A stretch of 64,000 bases of DNA from positions 1-64,000 of the forward strand of contig CAXUHF010000004.1 of NCBI GenBank assembly GCA_964250765.1. The letters are read 5' to 3'. The position numbers were made by a program, and so were the translations under genes. Positions 1 to 8,544 of the stretch are shown piece after piece (the first letter of the stretch is position 1; each line of letters opens with the position of its first letter). The stretch comes from JBBQVS01 sp964250765 (GTDB taxonomy: Bacteria; Chloroflexota; Ktedonobacteria; Ktedonobacterales; Ktedonobacteraceae). The notes beneath the pieces were generated by a model. That model was not told the DNA's origin and ran no database searches. It worked only from the letters and a program-made list of their open reading frames with translations.

Positions 1-45
1 CCCGGACGCTATACATGGGTCCCTACATTGTGTACAAATGATATT

Positions 46-1164
46 TTATGATGACGTGCCGCGCGCGGCACGTTCCATTTCAACTTTTTTGCGCTCGGCA
101 TGACGTTGGGCGCGTCGTACTTCGACAAGTTTACGCCACCCACGGTAGAGCAAGGGGCGATAGATATAATCCTGTGTAGGCATGTTCAAGCGTGAAAAGC
201 CGCCATAGCCTTTTTTGTATTCATAGACACCCCACATCTCCTCCCCCGGTTCCAGTATTTCGGGTATCGTGCGGAAGTCAAAGTAGCTACAGCCACGTGC
301 TTTTGCCCACGCAAAACAACGGAACTGCAACAAGTACGTAGGTTTCAAGTTGCGTTTTTCGTTTGAAGACGCACCAAACATGTCCCAGCACCAATCGCCG
401 AAGCGAATCAGCATTTTGGCAGCGATTGCCTCGCCCTCATGTTCAGCAAGATAAAGTACTGCATCGCCCTTAGCTGCGAAGTAGCGTAAAATCTCTTTAT
501 GATAGTCTTTGCTGTGAATGAAGAAATCGTCGCGCTCACTCGTCACCATCAATAACTTGTAGTAGGTGTCGAAGTCCTTTTCACCGTCGGCTTCACGCAC
601 AACCACGCCTTTACGCTCGGCTGTCCGTACATTCTGCCGCCATGTCATTTTGAAATCAGCAAGGAGCGTATCGAGATCAGGCCGAATGTCCAGGACCCAA
701 CTACGCCGCCCATGTACCGCAATTGGGTTTGTCTGAAAACCGAGCTTATGATAAGCGGCAAGCCATACATCCTCGTCAGGGTCATCGTCGGCAATGTTTG
801 GTTCGACCCGCAATACGACTGCATGCTCACGCTTTGCTAGCGTATGAGCATGTGTAATAAGCGCGGTCAGTGCAGGCGAGTCAGGCCGTTCAACAGTGGG
901 ACCACGCACACTATAGAGCCAATTGAGTTGTACCCCTGGCACTTTTGCAGGTAATGGCACGGGTGCAACGGTCAAAAGCATAGCACCGACGAGTCGCTCA
1001 TTCTCCAACGCGCCAAGCCTATAGATGCGTCCCCCAAGATATTTGTTGAGTTCACCCCACTCATATGATTGCAGGAGATGACTCCGAGGCTGACTCGTTA
1101 GGAACGTGTTCCACTGCTCCGAATCAGTGATCTCCTGCACAGAAATTGCGGTTGTTGTTGTCAT
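46..1164 (-). CDS. FemAB-family aminoacyltransferase (lipid II interpeptide-bridge type)
   Basis: A 372-aa protein with the two-lobed acetyltransferase-like layout of FemA/FemX enzymes. These use aminoacyl-tRNA to add residues to the lysine side chain of lipid II at the inner face of the membrane. Family signs are the N-terminal SHLLQSYEWGELN stretch (about residues 28-40), the central WRQNVRTAERKGV region (about 175-187) and the C-terminal sequence with EMWGVYEYKKGYGG followed by basic residues. Length is usual for the family. The ATG at 1164 has only a weak upstream Shine-Dalgarno. It stands alone, followed on its 5' side by a palindromic repeat holding an assembly gap. The amino acid added cannot be read from sequence; some FemAB-like GNATs act on other substrates. 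Confidence 0.8.
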   Translation of the reverse strand: MTTTTAISVQEITDSEQWNTFLTSQPRSHLLQSYEWGELNKYLGGRIYRLGALENERLVGAMLLTVAPVPLPAKVPGVQLNWLYSVRGPTVERPDSPALTALITHAHTLAKREHAVVLRVEPNIADDDPDEDVWLAAYHKLGFQTNPIAVHGRRSWVLDIRPDLDTLLADFKMTWRQNVRTAERKGVVVREADGEKDFDTYYKLLMVTSERDDFFIHSKDYHKEILRYFAAKGDAVLYLAEHEGEAIAAKMLIRFGDWCWDMFGASSNEKRNLKPTYLLQFRCFAWAKARGCSYFDFRTIPEILEPGEEMWGVYEYKKGYGGFSRLNMPTQDYIYRPLLYRGWRKLVEVRRAQRHAERKKVEMERAARGTSS

Positions 1165-1223
1165 TACAAATTATATTTTCTTTATATGTTATCGTACACG
1201 GCCAAGGTTCATATTTGGGTAGA

Positions 1224-1373
1224 CAGGGAGACCGCAAGGGGGGGCCCGACATATTGGGGCCCCGACCGGGTGGGGGGGCCCGTGGGGGGTGCCGGGGTGG
1301 TTGGNNNNNNNNNNCCCCTACATATCGGAAACCCTACGTGTAGGGGAGACCCTTGCGGTCTCCCTGCTACTTG
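1224..1373. repeat. Large GC-rich palindromic repeat, type C, with 10-N gap
   Basis: The left arm begins with CAGGGAGACCGCAAGGG and the right arm ends with CCCTTGCGGTCTCCCTG, so the outer 17 bases are exact inverted repeats. The inner part holds runs of G and C next to Ns (1305-1314), which look like low-quality base calls at a hairpin. A second copy is at 30835-30963. It lies between two genes and carries no ORF of its own. Confidence 0.75.
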
Positions 1374-1381
1374 GCAATGTA

Positions 1382-1942
1382 TTATTGCATTTTCAAATAT
1401 TCGCTGCGCAACAGACTATAGACGCGTACATTGTGAAATTTGCCAAATCTAGGGATAACCTCGCGTAGTGTGCCTTCGTAGGTAAAGCCAGCCTTTTCGT
1501 CGGCACGCTGCCCACCAATATTTTCTTCCATATCCTGAGTCTGAATGCGATTCAAGTTCAATTCCATAAAACCATACTGAATCATCAATTTCGTGCATTC
1601 AGTACCATAGCCCTTGCCCCAGTAGGCACCATCAATAATATTGTAGAACTCGGCACTCTGGTTAAGTACATTGATATCCTTGAGACCAACCAGACCGATA
1701 AGCGTGTTGTCACTCTTAAGTGCAACGCCAAAGATAATATGCCCAAAGGTCTTATATAGGTTCTCAAGTCGCTCTCTGCCGCGTGCATCACTCGTGGGAT
1801 AGATGGAGAAATAGCGTCGCACTTCTGCATCATTAAGCCATGTCGAGTAGGCGTGATTATCTTGTGCTGGCTCCAGAGGACGTAAATAAAGACGTTCACC
1901 AACGATAAAAGGATTTTGCAGAGATGATGTATCTTCAGCCAT
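1382..1942 (-). CDS. GNAT family N-acetyltransferase (RimJ/RimL type)
   Basis: A 186-aa single-domain GNAT protein. It has the N-terminal RLYLRPLEPAQ strand, the central LIGLVGLKDIN beta strand, the acetyl-CoA site GKGYGTECTKLMIQYGF (about residues 120-136) and the LNRIQTQDMEENIGG region typical of RimJ/RimL proteins, which acetylate alpha-amino groups of proteins or small molecules. I chose the ATG at 1942 because AAGGAGGG lies 10 nt upstream; a longer reading frame starting at 2002 has no such site. Single gene. The substrate is unknown. Confidence 0.82.
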   Translation of the reverse strand: MAEDTSSLQNPFIVGERLYLRPLEPAQDNHAYSTWLNDAEVRRYFSIYPTSDARGRERLENLYKTFGHIIFGVALKSDNTLIGLVGLKDINVLNQSAEFYNIIDGAYWGKGYGTECTKLMIQYGFMELNLNRIQTQDMEENIGGQRADEKAGFTYEGTLREVIPRFGKFHNVRVYSLLRSEYLKMQ

Positions 1943-2046
1943 AGTGGGGTTCCCTCCTTTATATTCGTGGGTCAGTATAGCATAGTGCAGGGGAAGAGGC
2001 AATTTACATGGGACTTCACAACAGAGCTATTCAAGAGTTGGGGAAA

Positions 2047-2074
2047 GCATAACAGGGGCAAGCCCCTGTTATGC
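2047..2074 (-). terminator. Hairpin terminator after the first epimerase
   Basis: Perfect inverted repeat GCATAACAGGGG with a 4-nt loop, 11 nt after the stop codon at 2085, followed on the minus strand by TTTCCCC. It probably ends the epimerase/SDR operon. Confidence 0.7.
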
Positions 2075-2084
2075 AAATTGCCTC

Positions 2085-3146
2085 TTATTTTACATTGCTC
2101 ACAGACATATCTTCTCTATCGGCGGAGCTAGTAACTGAGTCTAAAGAAGTAGCACTTGAGGCAGACATGATATACTGCCGATACCAGTCACATGCAAGCC
2201 GTATTCCCTCCCGTATACTCACCTGTGGCTCATATCCTAATTCTGTTCTCGCCTTATCAATCGCGTGGCGGTTGTCCGTACCGTAAAGCGTGACTCCATG
2301 TCGGGTAACAAGCGGATGCTTTGAGCTATTGAGTTGAACTGCACGCTCAGCAGCATACGCAATGGCATATGCTGCTGCGTATGGGACATGTAAACGTGGC
2401 GGTGTCGTGTTCAGTTCCTGTGCTATCGCATCTAGAAATTCCTCTTGTGAAAGCGGTTGATCATTCGTGATATTGAAGGCTTGTCCTTGTGCGTTGTCAG
2501 AGTCTGCGCATAGGAGAAGTCCCTGCACAACATCGGTTACATACACGAGAGGAAGAGAGTTGCGTCCAGAACCGAGAATAAGTCCCTTGCCAGCACGTAC
2601 CTTGTCAGCAGTGCGTCCGAAATTGAGCCGGTCTCCAACTCCAAAGATTGTGCCTGGTCGAATAATGGCTGCGGGCAGAGCATCGTCCATAATCATACGT
2701 TGGACAAGTGTGTCTCCTTGTGCTTTGGTAATCCAGTATGGATCGTTGCGAGGAGCAGGTGAAACATCTTCTGTCAAAGGCCATCCACGATCCATACCAT
2801 AGATTGTCCAGGAACTTACGTGAACGATTCGGCGAACATTGGCATTCAGTGCGGCTCGACAGACGTTCTCGGTACCCGTGACATTGACTTTGTAGTACTC
2901 CTCGATTGGTACCCAGAGACCTTGCATAGCTGCCAGGTGGAACACAGTATTCACACCTCGCATGGGTGCTAGCAACGTGTCAGGTTCACAAATGTTGCCA
3001 CGATACACCGTAACGCCACGTTCTTCGAGTTTGTGTGTATCTTCAGATGGAAGTACCAGTACTCTCACTGTATCACCGCGTTGCTGTAGTGCAGTGATGA
3101 GGTGATGTCCTACCAGGCCAGTACCGCCGGTAATAAGCGTCTCCAC
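2085..3146 (-). CDS. NAD-dependent epimerase/3-beta-HSD-like extended SDR (subtype A)
   Basis: A 353-aa extended short-chain dehydrogenase with Rossmann motif TGGTGLVG at the N-terminus, catalytic YWITK (Tyr-x3-Lys) and preceding Ser-rich VHVSSW. Such enzymes oxidise, reduce or epimerise nucleotide sugars, sterols or polyketide-like substrates using NAD(P). I place the start at a GTG at 3146, preceded by AAGGAAAA: the paralogues all begin directly at this position (M/V-E-x-L-x-TGG), and the upstream 63 codons of open frame would overlap the SDR gene. It is the last gene of a minus-strand run starting near 6073. The substrate cannot be told. It is most similar to the genes at 4025 and 6217. 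Confidence 0.82.
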   Translation of the reverse strand: METLITGGTGLVGHHLITALQQRGDTVRVLVLPSEDTHKLEERGVTVYRGNICEPDTLLAPMRGVNTVFHLAAMQGLWVPIEEYYKVNVTGTENVCRAALNANVRRIVHVSSWTIYGMDRGWPLTEDVSPAPRNDPYWITKAQGDTLVQRMIMDDALPAAIIRPGTIFGVGDRLNFGRTADKVRAGKGLILGSGRNSLPLVYVTDVVQGLLLCADSDNAQGQAFNITNDQPLSQEEFLDAIAQELNTTPPRLHVPYAAAYAIAYAAERAVQLNSSKHPLVTRHGVTLYGTDNRHAIDKARTELGYEPQVSIREGIRLACDWYRQYIMSASSATSLDSVTSSADREDMSVSNVK

Positions 3147-3192
3147 AATGTTTTCCTTCTCTATGATAGTTATATTCGATGTCAAATGTTTT

Positions 3193-4014
3193 TTACTCAG
3201 ATATCTCCAGTACCGTTGATTTTGTGTATACAGGCAAATTGTGCGTTTCCTGTTGTTTCCTCTCGTCTCGATGTCGCCAGTGGTAGGCAAAATCGGCGAC
3301 TCCTGGCAAGAGTCTATCGAGCCAGATGATGCCATGATACTTGAACGGCACGATTACCTCCCGACGCGGAGAAATGGCAAGCCGAACAATGATACGTGCG
3401 ATACTCTCCGGTTCAGGCATTCGCTCTTGTAAAGCACGTGTCATGGAAGTACGAATATTTCCAGGTGTCACGAGAGAGACCGCGATGCCACTTCCTTCAA
3501 GTTGACGACGTAGTGCTAGTGAAAAGCCACGAACACCAAACTTCGTCGCCGCGTAAAGTGGTTCGAGGGCTACATGGCTTGCTACGGAACCTACTGAAAT
3601 GATTGCGCCATGCTGCTGCTGCTGCATCACTGGTAGCACAGTGCGCGTCAAGATCATCATACCAAGCAGATTTGCCTGGAGCAGATGTACAATATCGTCT
3701 ATCGGAGTTTCTACAAATTGCTTCTCCCAATTTACGCCAGCGTTGTTTACAAGGACATCTATTTGTCCATAAGTTTCCCGTGTGCGCTCCACAAGATGCA
3801 TAACTTGTGCTGTATCTGTAACATCTGTCGGGATAGCTATAGCATGACCACCATTGTGAGTAATCTCGTAAGCTAACACGTTTAAGGCATCAGTACGACG
3901 AGCCGCGAGCACGACATGAGCGCCTTGACGTGCGAACTCACGAGCTGTAGCTGCACCAATTCCTGAACTCGCTCCCGTAACAATGACAACGCTACCACTT
4001 ACTGCTTGTGACAT
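3193..4014 (-). CDS. Classical SDR oxidoreductase
   Basis: A 273-aa classical short-chain dehydrogenase. It shows TGASSGIG cofactor loop (about residues 14-21), NNAG (about 91-94), catalytic Ser in SVGSVAS and YAATK (Tyr-x3-Lys, about 155-159). AARR after the second strand suggests NADP(H) preference. The C-terminal extension of about 60 residues is basic and carries IIWLDRLLPGVADFAYHW, possibly a membrane-contacting segment as in DHRS7/retinol-dehydrogenase-like SDRs. It lies 46 nt before the epimerase at 3146 and 10 nt after the stop of the one at 4025, so it is inside the epimerase operon and probably acts on a related substrate. Confidence 0.85.
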   Translation of the reverse strand: MSQAVSGSVVIVTGASSGIGAATAREFARQGAHVVLAARRTDALNVLAYEITHNGGHAIAIPTDVTDTAQVMHLVERTRETYGQIDVLVNNAGVNWEKQFVETPIDDIVHLLQANLLGMMILTRTVLPVMQQQQHGAIISVGSVASHVALEPLYAATKFGVRGFSLALRRQLEGSGIAVSLVTPGNIRTSMTRALQERMPEPESIARIIVRLAISPRREVIVPFKYHGIIWLDRLLPGVADFAYHWRHRDERKQQETHNLPVYTKSTVLEISE

Positions 4015-4024
4015 AGCTTCCTCC

Positions 4025-5062
4025 TTATCTAACTAGTACCTCTTGAGGCTGACGGACATTTGCGTTCTCTGCTGTCCAACTGTCTTGATGTAGATACCAA
4101 GCGGATGTGATACGTATTGCTTGCATCAGCGATACCTTTGGTGCATAGCCTAGTTCACGACGTGCTTTGTCGATAGAAAGGCGATTATCCGCGCCATAAA
4201 GCTTGACGCCATGTCGTGTGAGAAAAGGAAGAATTCGATTATTACTGAGTACGGCAATACGCTCGGCTAGATGTGCAGCAACATACAGTGGCAGGTAGGG
4301 TACATGTATGCGCGGTGCTGGAACACCTATTTCCTGAGCAATAGCTGAGAAAAAGACCTTTTGAGTAATTGCCTGATCGTTACTTATATTGTAGATTTTC
4401 CCCTCTGCTTGCTGGGAATCTAGAGCTAGCAGCAATCCCTGTACAAGATCAGTTATGTACACAAGGGGTACGATATTCTTTCCCGATCCTATAATGATTC
4501 CTTTACCCGCACGTATTCGATCAACCATGCGCCCAAAATTCAAAAGGTCGCCTGGGCCAATGAGCGTACCTGCTCGAATGATGGTGGCAGGAAGACGTTC
4601 TTCTCGGATCATACGTTGCACGAGCATATCACTTTGTGCTTTAGTCCAGCTATAGGGTTCATCGAGCGGTTCCAAGAAATCGTCCTCAGCTGCCGCTCGC
4701 CTTGTTGACATGTCGTAGACCATAGCAGAACTGATATGTATGACTCGACGCACATTAGCCTGTAACGCTGCTCGACAAACATTCTCTGTACCAGTAACAT
4801 TCACAGCATAATACTCTTCCATCGCATGCCACGCCCCAATCATTGCAGCTAGGTGGAACACGCCTTCCACACCTCGCATAGGTGCAATGAGAGCCTCTGG
4901 AGAACGGATGTCACCATGAAAGACCTCCACATTCCGCTCTTTAAGCCAAGTAGTATCCTCTGTGGGAAGTGCGAGCACTCGCACGCGGTCCCCACGCTTT
5001 TGCAATACAGAAATTAAGTTACGACCTAGGAAGCCGTTACCTCCTGTAACCAATATTTCCAT
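4025..5062 (-). CDS. NAD-dependent epimerase/3-beta-HSD-like extended SDR (subtype A)
   Basis: A 345-aa extended SDR with TGGNGFLG near the N-terminus and catalytic YSWTK. It shares with the genes at 2085 and 6217 the phrases R-V-R-V-L-x-x-P-x-x-D-T, MRGVEGVFHLAAMIG and the C-terminal KARRELGYAPKVSLMQAIR. Its start is ATG-GAA-ATA-TTG, the usual start of this subgroup, with AAAGGAAT upstream. It is 10 nt upstream of the SDR at 4014 and 24 nt downstream of the epimerase at 5087, consistent with one transcript. The substrate is unknown; sterol, hopanoid, carotenoid glycoside or sugar nucleotides are all open. Confidence 0.82.
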   Translation of the reverse strand: MEILVTGGNGFLGRNLISVLQKRGDRVRVLALPTEDTTWLKERNVEVFHGDIRSPEALIAPMRGVEGVFHLAAMIGAWHAMEEYYAVNVTGTENVCRAALQANVRRVIHISSAMVYDMSTRRAAAEDDFLEPLDEPYSWTKAQSDMLVQRMIREERLPATIIRAGTLIGPGDLLNFGRMVDRIRAGKGIIIGSGKNIVPLVYITDLVQGLLLALDSQQAEGKIYNISNDQAITQKVFFSAIAQEIGVPAPRIHVPYLPLYVAAHLAERIAVLSNNRILPFLTRHGVKLYGADNRLSIDKARRELGYAPKVSLMQAIRITSAWYLHQDSWTAENANVRQPQEVLVR

Positions 5063-5086
5063 CCTGATGATTCCTTTTTATACTAT

Positions 5087-6073
5087 TCATGTGGTTATTG
5101 AACGATACCAAGCAATACCCTGACGAACTCCGTCTTCCAGATGTATTTGAGGCAAGAAGCCCAACTCGCTACGTGCCCGATTAATCTTAAAGCAATTCTC
5201 ACCACCTATCTGCATCAATCCAAAGCGCATGAGCGGTGGCGGTTGCTGCCTGTGCAACAAGTGGCTCACCAGTTCAGCAGTTGCACCCACTGCAAGAGCG
5301 GCCCGATAAGGAATATGTATGCGAGGTGGTGCAACACCTAATTCGTTAGCAATAGCATGAAAGTAGTCCTGCTGAGTGACAGCCTCGTCATTGACCAAAA
5401 GGTAGGCTTTGCCAATCGCCTGCTCTACTTCGCTCGCTAATACAATGCCTTGTGCCACATCCCTGACATAAATGAGGGGTAGATGGTTAGTGCCAGAACC
5501 AATGAGAACCATTTTGCCCTGCTTCACTAGAGAAGCGAAGCGACCAAAACTGTTACTATCACGTGGCCCGTAAATCAAGCCAGGGCGGACGATGGTCACG
5601 GGTGCTGCTTTGTCGTGTATCATCTGCTGAAGCAAGTGCTCAGTCGCTGCCTTAGTCCTGCTGTATGGATCAAATCCACCACGTAATGGTGCTGTCTCGT
5701 CAACAGTGCCATGAACATCGAGACCGTGTACGGTAATCGAGCTAACATGGACAATTCGTCGTACACCTGCACTTATTGCGGCTTCTACAAGAGCCTTGGT
5801 CCCATAGACATTGACTCTCTCATAATCAGCTTCCGGTCCCCAAGGCCCTGTTCGTGCCGCACAATGTAGTACGCGCTCGACATCATCAACCGCCGCCTCT
5901 AACGACGAGCGATCAGTAAGGTCGCCCTGGTAAACCTCCACATTTGTCTTAGCATATCGGGATATATCTTCGCCTGGTCGCACAAGTATGCGTACCGATT
6001 CATTTCGCTCTAATAGGACATCTACCACATGCCCCCCTAGGAAGCCTGCCGCACCCGTTACTAGAATCGTCAT
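5087..6073 (-). CDS. NAD-dependent epimerase/3-beta-HSD-like extended SDR (subtype B)
   Basis: A 328-aa extended SDR with TGAAGFLG cofactor loop, VHVSSITVHG serine strand and catalytic YSRTK. It belongs with the gene at 7344 to a second subtype marked by RILVRPGEDIS, RVLHCAARTGPWGPE, LIYGPRDSNSFGRFA and RQQPPPLMRFGLMQIGGEN. The last of these replaces the LTRHGVKLYGADN stretch found at the same place in subtype A. It is probably the first gene of the operon running to 2085; a 143-nt gap separates it from the next paralogue upstream. Confidence 0.82.
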   Translation of the reverse strand: MTILVTGAAGFLGGHVVDVLLERNESVRILVRPGEDISRYAKTNVEVYQGDLTDRSSLEAAVDDVERVLHCAARTGPWGPEADYERVNVYGTKALVEAAISAGVRRIVHVSSITVHGLDVHGTVDETAPLRGGFDPYSRTKAATEHLLQQMIHDKAAPVTIVRPGLIYGPRDSNSFGRFASLVKQGKMVLIGSGTNHLPLIYVRDVAQGIVLASEVEQAIGKAYLLVNDEAVTQQDYFHAIANELGVAPPRIHIPYRAALAVGATAELVSHLLHRQQPPPLMRFGLMQIGGENCFKINRARSELGFLPQIHLEDGVRQGIAWYRSITT

Positions 6074-6216
6074 AACTACCTCCGCCTGTTAATTCAACCT
6101 GATGTATGTATAAGTCAATCGATCTATAATTATGTTCCTTGTATAAAATTTGTGACTTGTAATTTCAATAATCCTCTCTCCCAAATACCAGAATTCATGC
6201 CTGAGTTCCTTTCCCA

Positions 6217-7233
6217 TTAAGATTGCGTAACTGAATCTCTCTCCGACGTAGAAGTGTTTTGCTGGTACCAGATAGAAGTAAGCCGCACTCCCTCACGTAT
6301 GGACACCTGAGGTGTATATCCTAGTTCAAGATGCGCCTTATCAATACATAGGCGATTGTTCGCACCAAAAATTTTGACACCATGTCGTGTAACAATCGGT
6401 TTAATTCGATTGGCACTCAATGCAGCAACGCGCTCGGCTGCATATCCTGCGGCATACATAGGCTGATAGGGTACATGGATGCGCGGCGGGGCAATACCTA
6501 TTTCTTGTGCGATAGCTGAGAGATACTCCTTCTGAGTAAGCGGTTGGTCGCTGCCAATGTTATACACTTGCCCTACCGCGTTGTTGTTGTCCAGTGCCAA
6601 CAAAATCGCTTGCACTACATCAGAGGTGTAAACAAAAGGTATAGTGTTGTTGCCAGAGCCAATAATGAAGCCCTTGCCAGTACGCAAACGATCAGCAGTA
6701 CGCCCAAAGTTTAGACTGTCACCAGGACCTATGAGGGGTCCTAAACGCAGAATGACTGCAGGCAAATACTCTTCAGCCACCATACGCTGCACAAACGTAT
6801 CACTTTCTGCCTTTGTCTTGCTATATGGTTCGTCGAGGGGAGCAAGGATATTCTCTTCTGTCGCTGGTTGCCCATGCGCCATGTTGTAGATCATTGCCGA
6901 ACTCGTATAAATAAGACGACGAATTCCCGTTGTAAGAGCCGCTCGGCAGACATTTTCAGTACCAATGACGTTAATTGCGTGAGAATCTTGCATTGGCCCC
7001 CACACCTTAATAATGGCTGCCAGATGAACTACGGCATCTGCTCCGCGCATAGGGTCCTCCAACACCTCCGAATCACGGATATCACCACGAAAGAGAGTTA
7101 CTCCACGCTGTTCGAGCCAAGCAGTATCCGATGTAGGAGATACAAGTACACGCACATGGTCTCCACGCTCGTGTAAGGCCAGGATAAGATTACGACCCAG
7201 GAAGCCATTGCCTCCTGTAATCAATATTTCCAT
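6217..7233 (-). CDS. NAD-dependent epimerase/3-beta-HSD-like extended SDR (subtype A)
   Basis: A 338-aa extended SDR with TGGNGFLG, IYTSSAMIYN serine strand and catalytic YSKTK. It is very close to the gene at 4025 in both N- and C-terminal sequence (RIHVPYQPMYAAGYAAERVAAL, ARLELGYTP-type end), suggesting a recent tandem duplication. Gaps of 110 and 143 nt to its neighbours are long enough for its own promoter. The stop codon lies about 30 nt after a short linker of charged residues. Function beyond NAD(P)-dependent redox or epimerisation is not resolved. Confidence 0.82.
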   Translation of the reverse strand: MEILITGGNGFLGRNLILALHERGDHVRVLVSPTSDTAWLEQRGVTLFRGDIRDSEVLEDPMRGADAVVHLAAIIKVWGPMQDSHAINVIGTENVCRAALTTGIRRLIYTSSAMIYNMAHGQPATEENILAPLDEPYSKTKAESDTFVQRMVAEEYLPAVILRLGPLIGPGDSLNFGRTADRLRTGKGFIIGSGNNTIPFVYTSDVVQAILLALDNNNAVGQVYNIGSDQPLTQKEYLSAIAQEIGIAPPRIHVPYQPMYAAGYAAERVAALSANRIKPIVTRHGVKIFGANNRLCIDKAHLELGYTPQVSIREGVRLTSIWYQQNTSTSERDSVTQS

Positions 7234-7286
7234 GTTGATTATTCCTCTTCACTGGAATACAGTCTTTATCTTGCATGCAACAATTA

Positions 7287-7323
7287 CTAGCTCTGCCGAA
7301 GCTTTTAGCTTCAGCAGAGCTAG
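7287..7323 (-). terminator. Hairpin terminator after subtype-B epimerase
   Basis: Inverted repeat CTAGCTCTGC...GCAGAGCTAG with inner GAAGC/GCTTC pairing, 20 nt past the stop of the gene at 7344. It would end minus-strand transcription between two epimerase genes. Confidence 0.55.
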
Positions 7324-7343
7324 CAAGGCATGGCTACATGCAT

Positions 7344-8426
7344 CTAATAAGGGGAAACGGTTTGCTTACTCTGTGTTTTGCTACTATTTCTACGTATCGT
7401 CTCTTGGCTAAGGTTTGCATGAGTATGAGTCTTTGACTGTGTGCTATTATACATGCGATACCATGCAACACTTTTGCGCACTCCATCAGCAAGATGTACC
7501 TGAGGAGAAAAGTTTAACTCGCTTTTTGCATGAGAAATCACAAAGCGATTCTCACCGGCAAGTTGTATCATACCAAAGCGCATAAGTGGTGGAGGTTGTT
7601 TCATACGCAACAAGTGTCCCACCATTTCAGATATGGCACCCACAGCGAGAGCCAAGCGATAGGGAATGTGCCAGCGAGGAAACGGAACATCTAGTTCCTT
7701 TGCAATAGTGTTAAAGTAATCCTGCTGTGTGATCGGCTCGTCATCGACCACAATATACACTTTACCATTTTCTTGCTTTGCTTCACTTGCCAACAAGATA
7801 GCCCGTGCTACATCCTCAACATAGACGAGTGGTAAATGGTTAGTGCCGGGGCCGATAATAGCCATTTTGCCCTGCTCCACCAGTTTGGCGAAGCGGTAGA
7901 AGCTGTTAGTATCACGAGGGCCGTAAATTACCCCTGGACGGATAATAGTTATTGGTGCCTCTTTATCGAGGATAAGTTGCTGAAGAACGCGCTCGCCTGC
8001 AATCTTGCTTCGACAATAGGGATCCCGCTCAGTGCCATATGGAGCAGACTCGTCGATGCCGTTGCCAACAACAAGGCCATGCACATCTACCGAACTGACG
8101 TGTATGATTCGCTGAACACCCGCGACCATCGCGGCTTCGGCTAAAAGTTGGGGACCGCGCACGTTGACCAGTTGGTATTCGGTCTCAGGACCCCAGGGAG
8201 TCATGCGTGCTGCACAGTTTACGACGCAATCCGTGTGACGAACCGCCGCTTGCAGCGAGGCGGCATCAACCATATCGCCCCAATGGACTTCCGCGCCAGC
8301 CTCAGCTAGCCAGGAAACATCTTCCCCTGGACGTACCATAACGCGCACATCATCGCCACGCTCAAGTGCCAGTTCAGCTACATGGCTACCAAGCAGTCCT
8401 GCCGCACCTGTCACAAGTATTTTCAT
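7344..8426 (-). CDS. NAD-dependent epimerase/3-beta-HSD-like extended SDR (subtype B)
   Basis: A 360-aa extended SDR with TGAAGLLG, VHVSSVDVHG and catalytic YCRSK. It is the close partner of the gene at 5087 (shared LIRP/GVIYGPRDTNSF, KQPPPLMRFGMIQLAGEN). I take the ATG at 8426, since AAAGGAG lies 8 nt upstream; a further ATG at 8444 would place that site inside the gene. The C-terminal 30 residues are Ser/Thr/Gln rich and absent from its paralogues. A hairpin follows the stop, so it may be transcribed alone. Confidence 0.82.
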   Translation of the reverse strand: MKILVTGAAGLLGSHVAELALERGDDVRVMVRPGEDVSWLAEAGAEVHWGDMVDAASLQAAVRHTDCVVNCAARMTPWGPETEYQLVNVRGPQLLAEAAMVAGVQRIIHVSSVDVHGLVVGNGIDESAPYGTERDPYCRSKIAGERVLQQLILDKEAPITIIRPGVIYGPRDTNSFYRFAKLVEQGKMAIIGPGTNHLPLVYVEDVARAILLASEAKQENGKVYIVVDDEPITQQDYFNTIAKELDVPFPRWHIPYRLALAVGAISEMVGHLLRMKQPPPLMRFGMIQLAGENRFVISHAKSELNFSPQVHLADGVRKSVAWYRMYNSTQSKTHTHANLSQETIRRNSSKTQSKQTVSPY

Positions 8427-8544
8427 ATATTGGCTCCTTTTCATAAAAAACCAGAACTTGTGTAAAGAAGACAGGAGCCTTTGTCGTCTCTACAAACAAT
8501 TGTTTCATGATCTTCACTGTGTATATTCCTCTTTTATCAGGCCA

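Noticed and set aside
1146..1452. Plus-strand frames through the GC-rich gap region
   Set aside because: They run through Ns and poor G/C runs in a palindrome and have no family likeness.
2085..3335. Long 416-aa form of the first epimerase
   Set aside because: It would overlap the SDR gene by about 140 nt, and its extra N-terminus is the shadow of the SDR C-terminus; the GTG at 3146 has a ribosome site.
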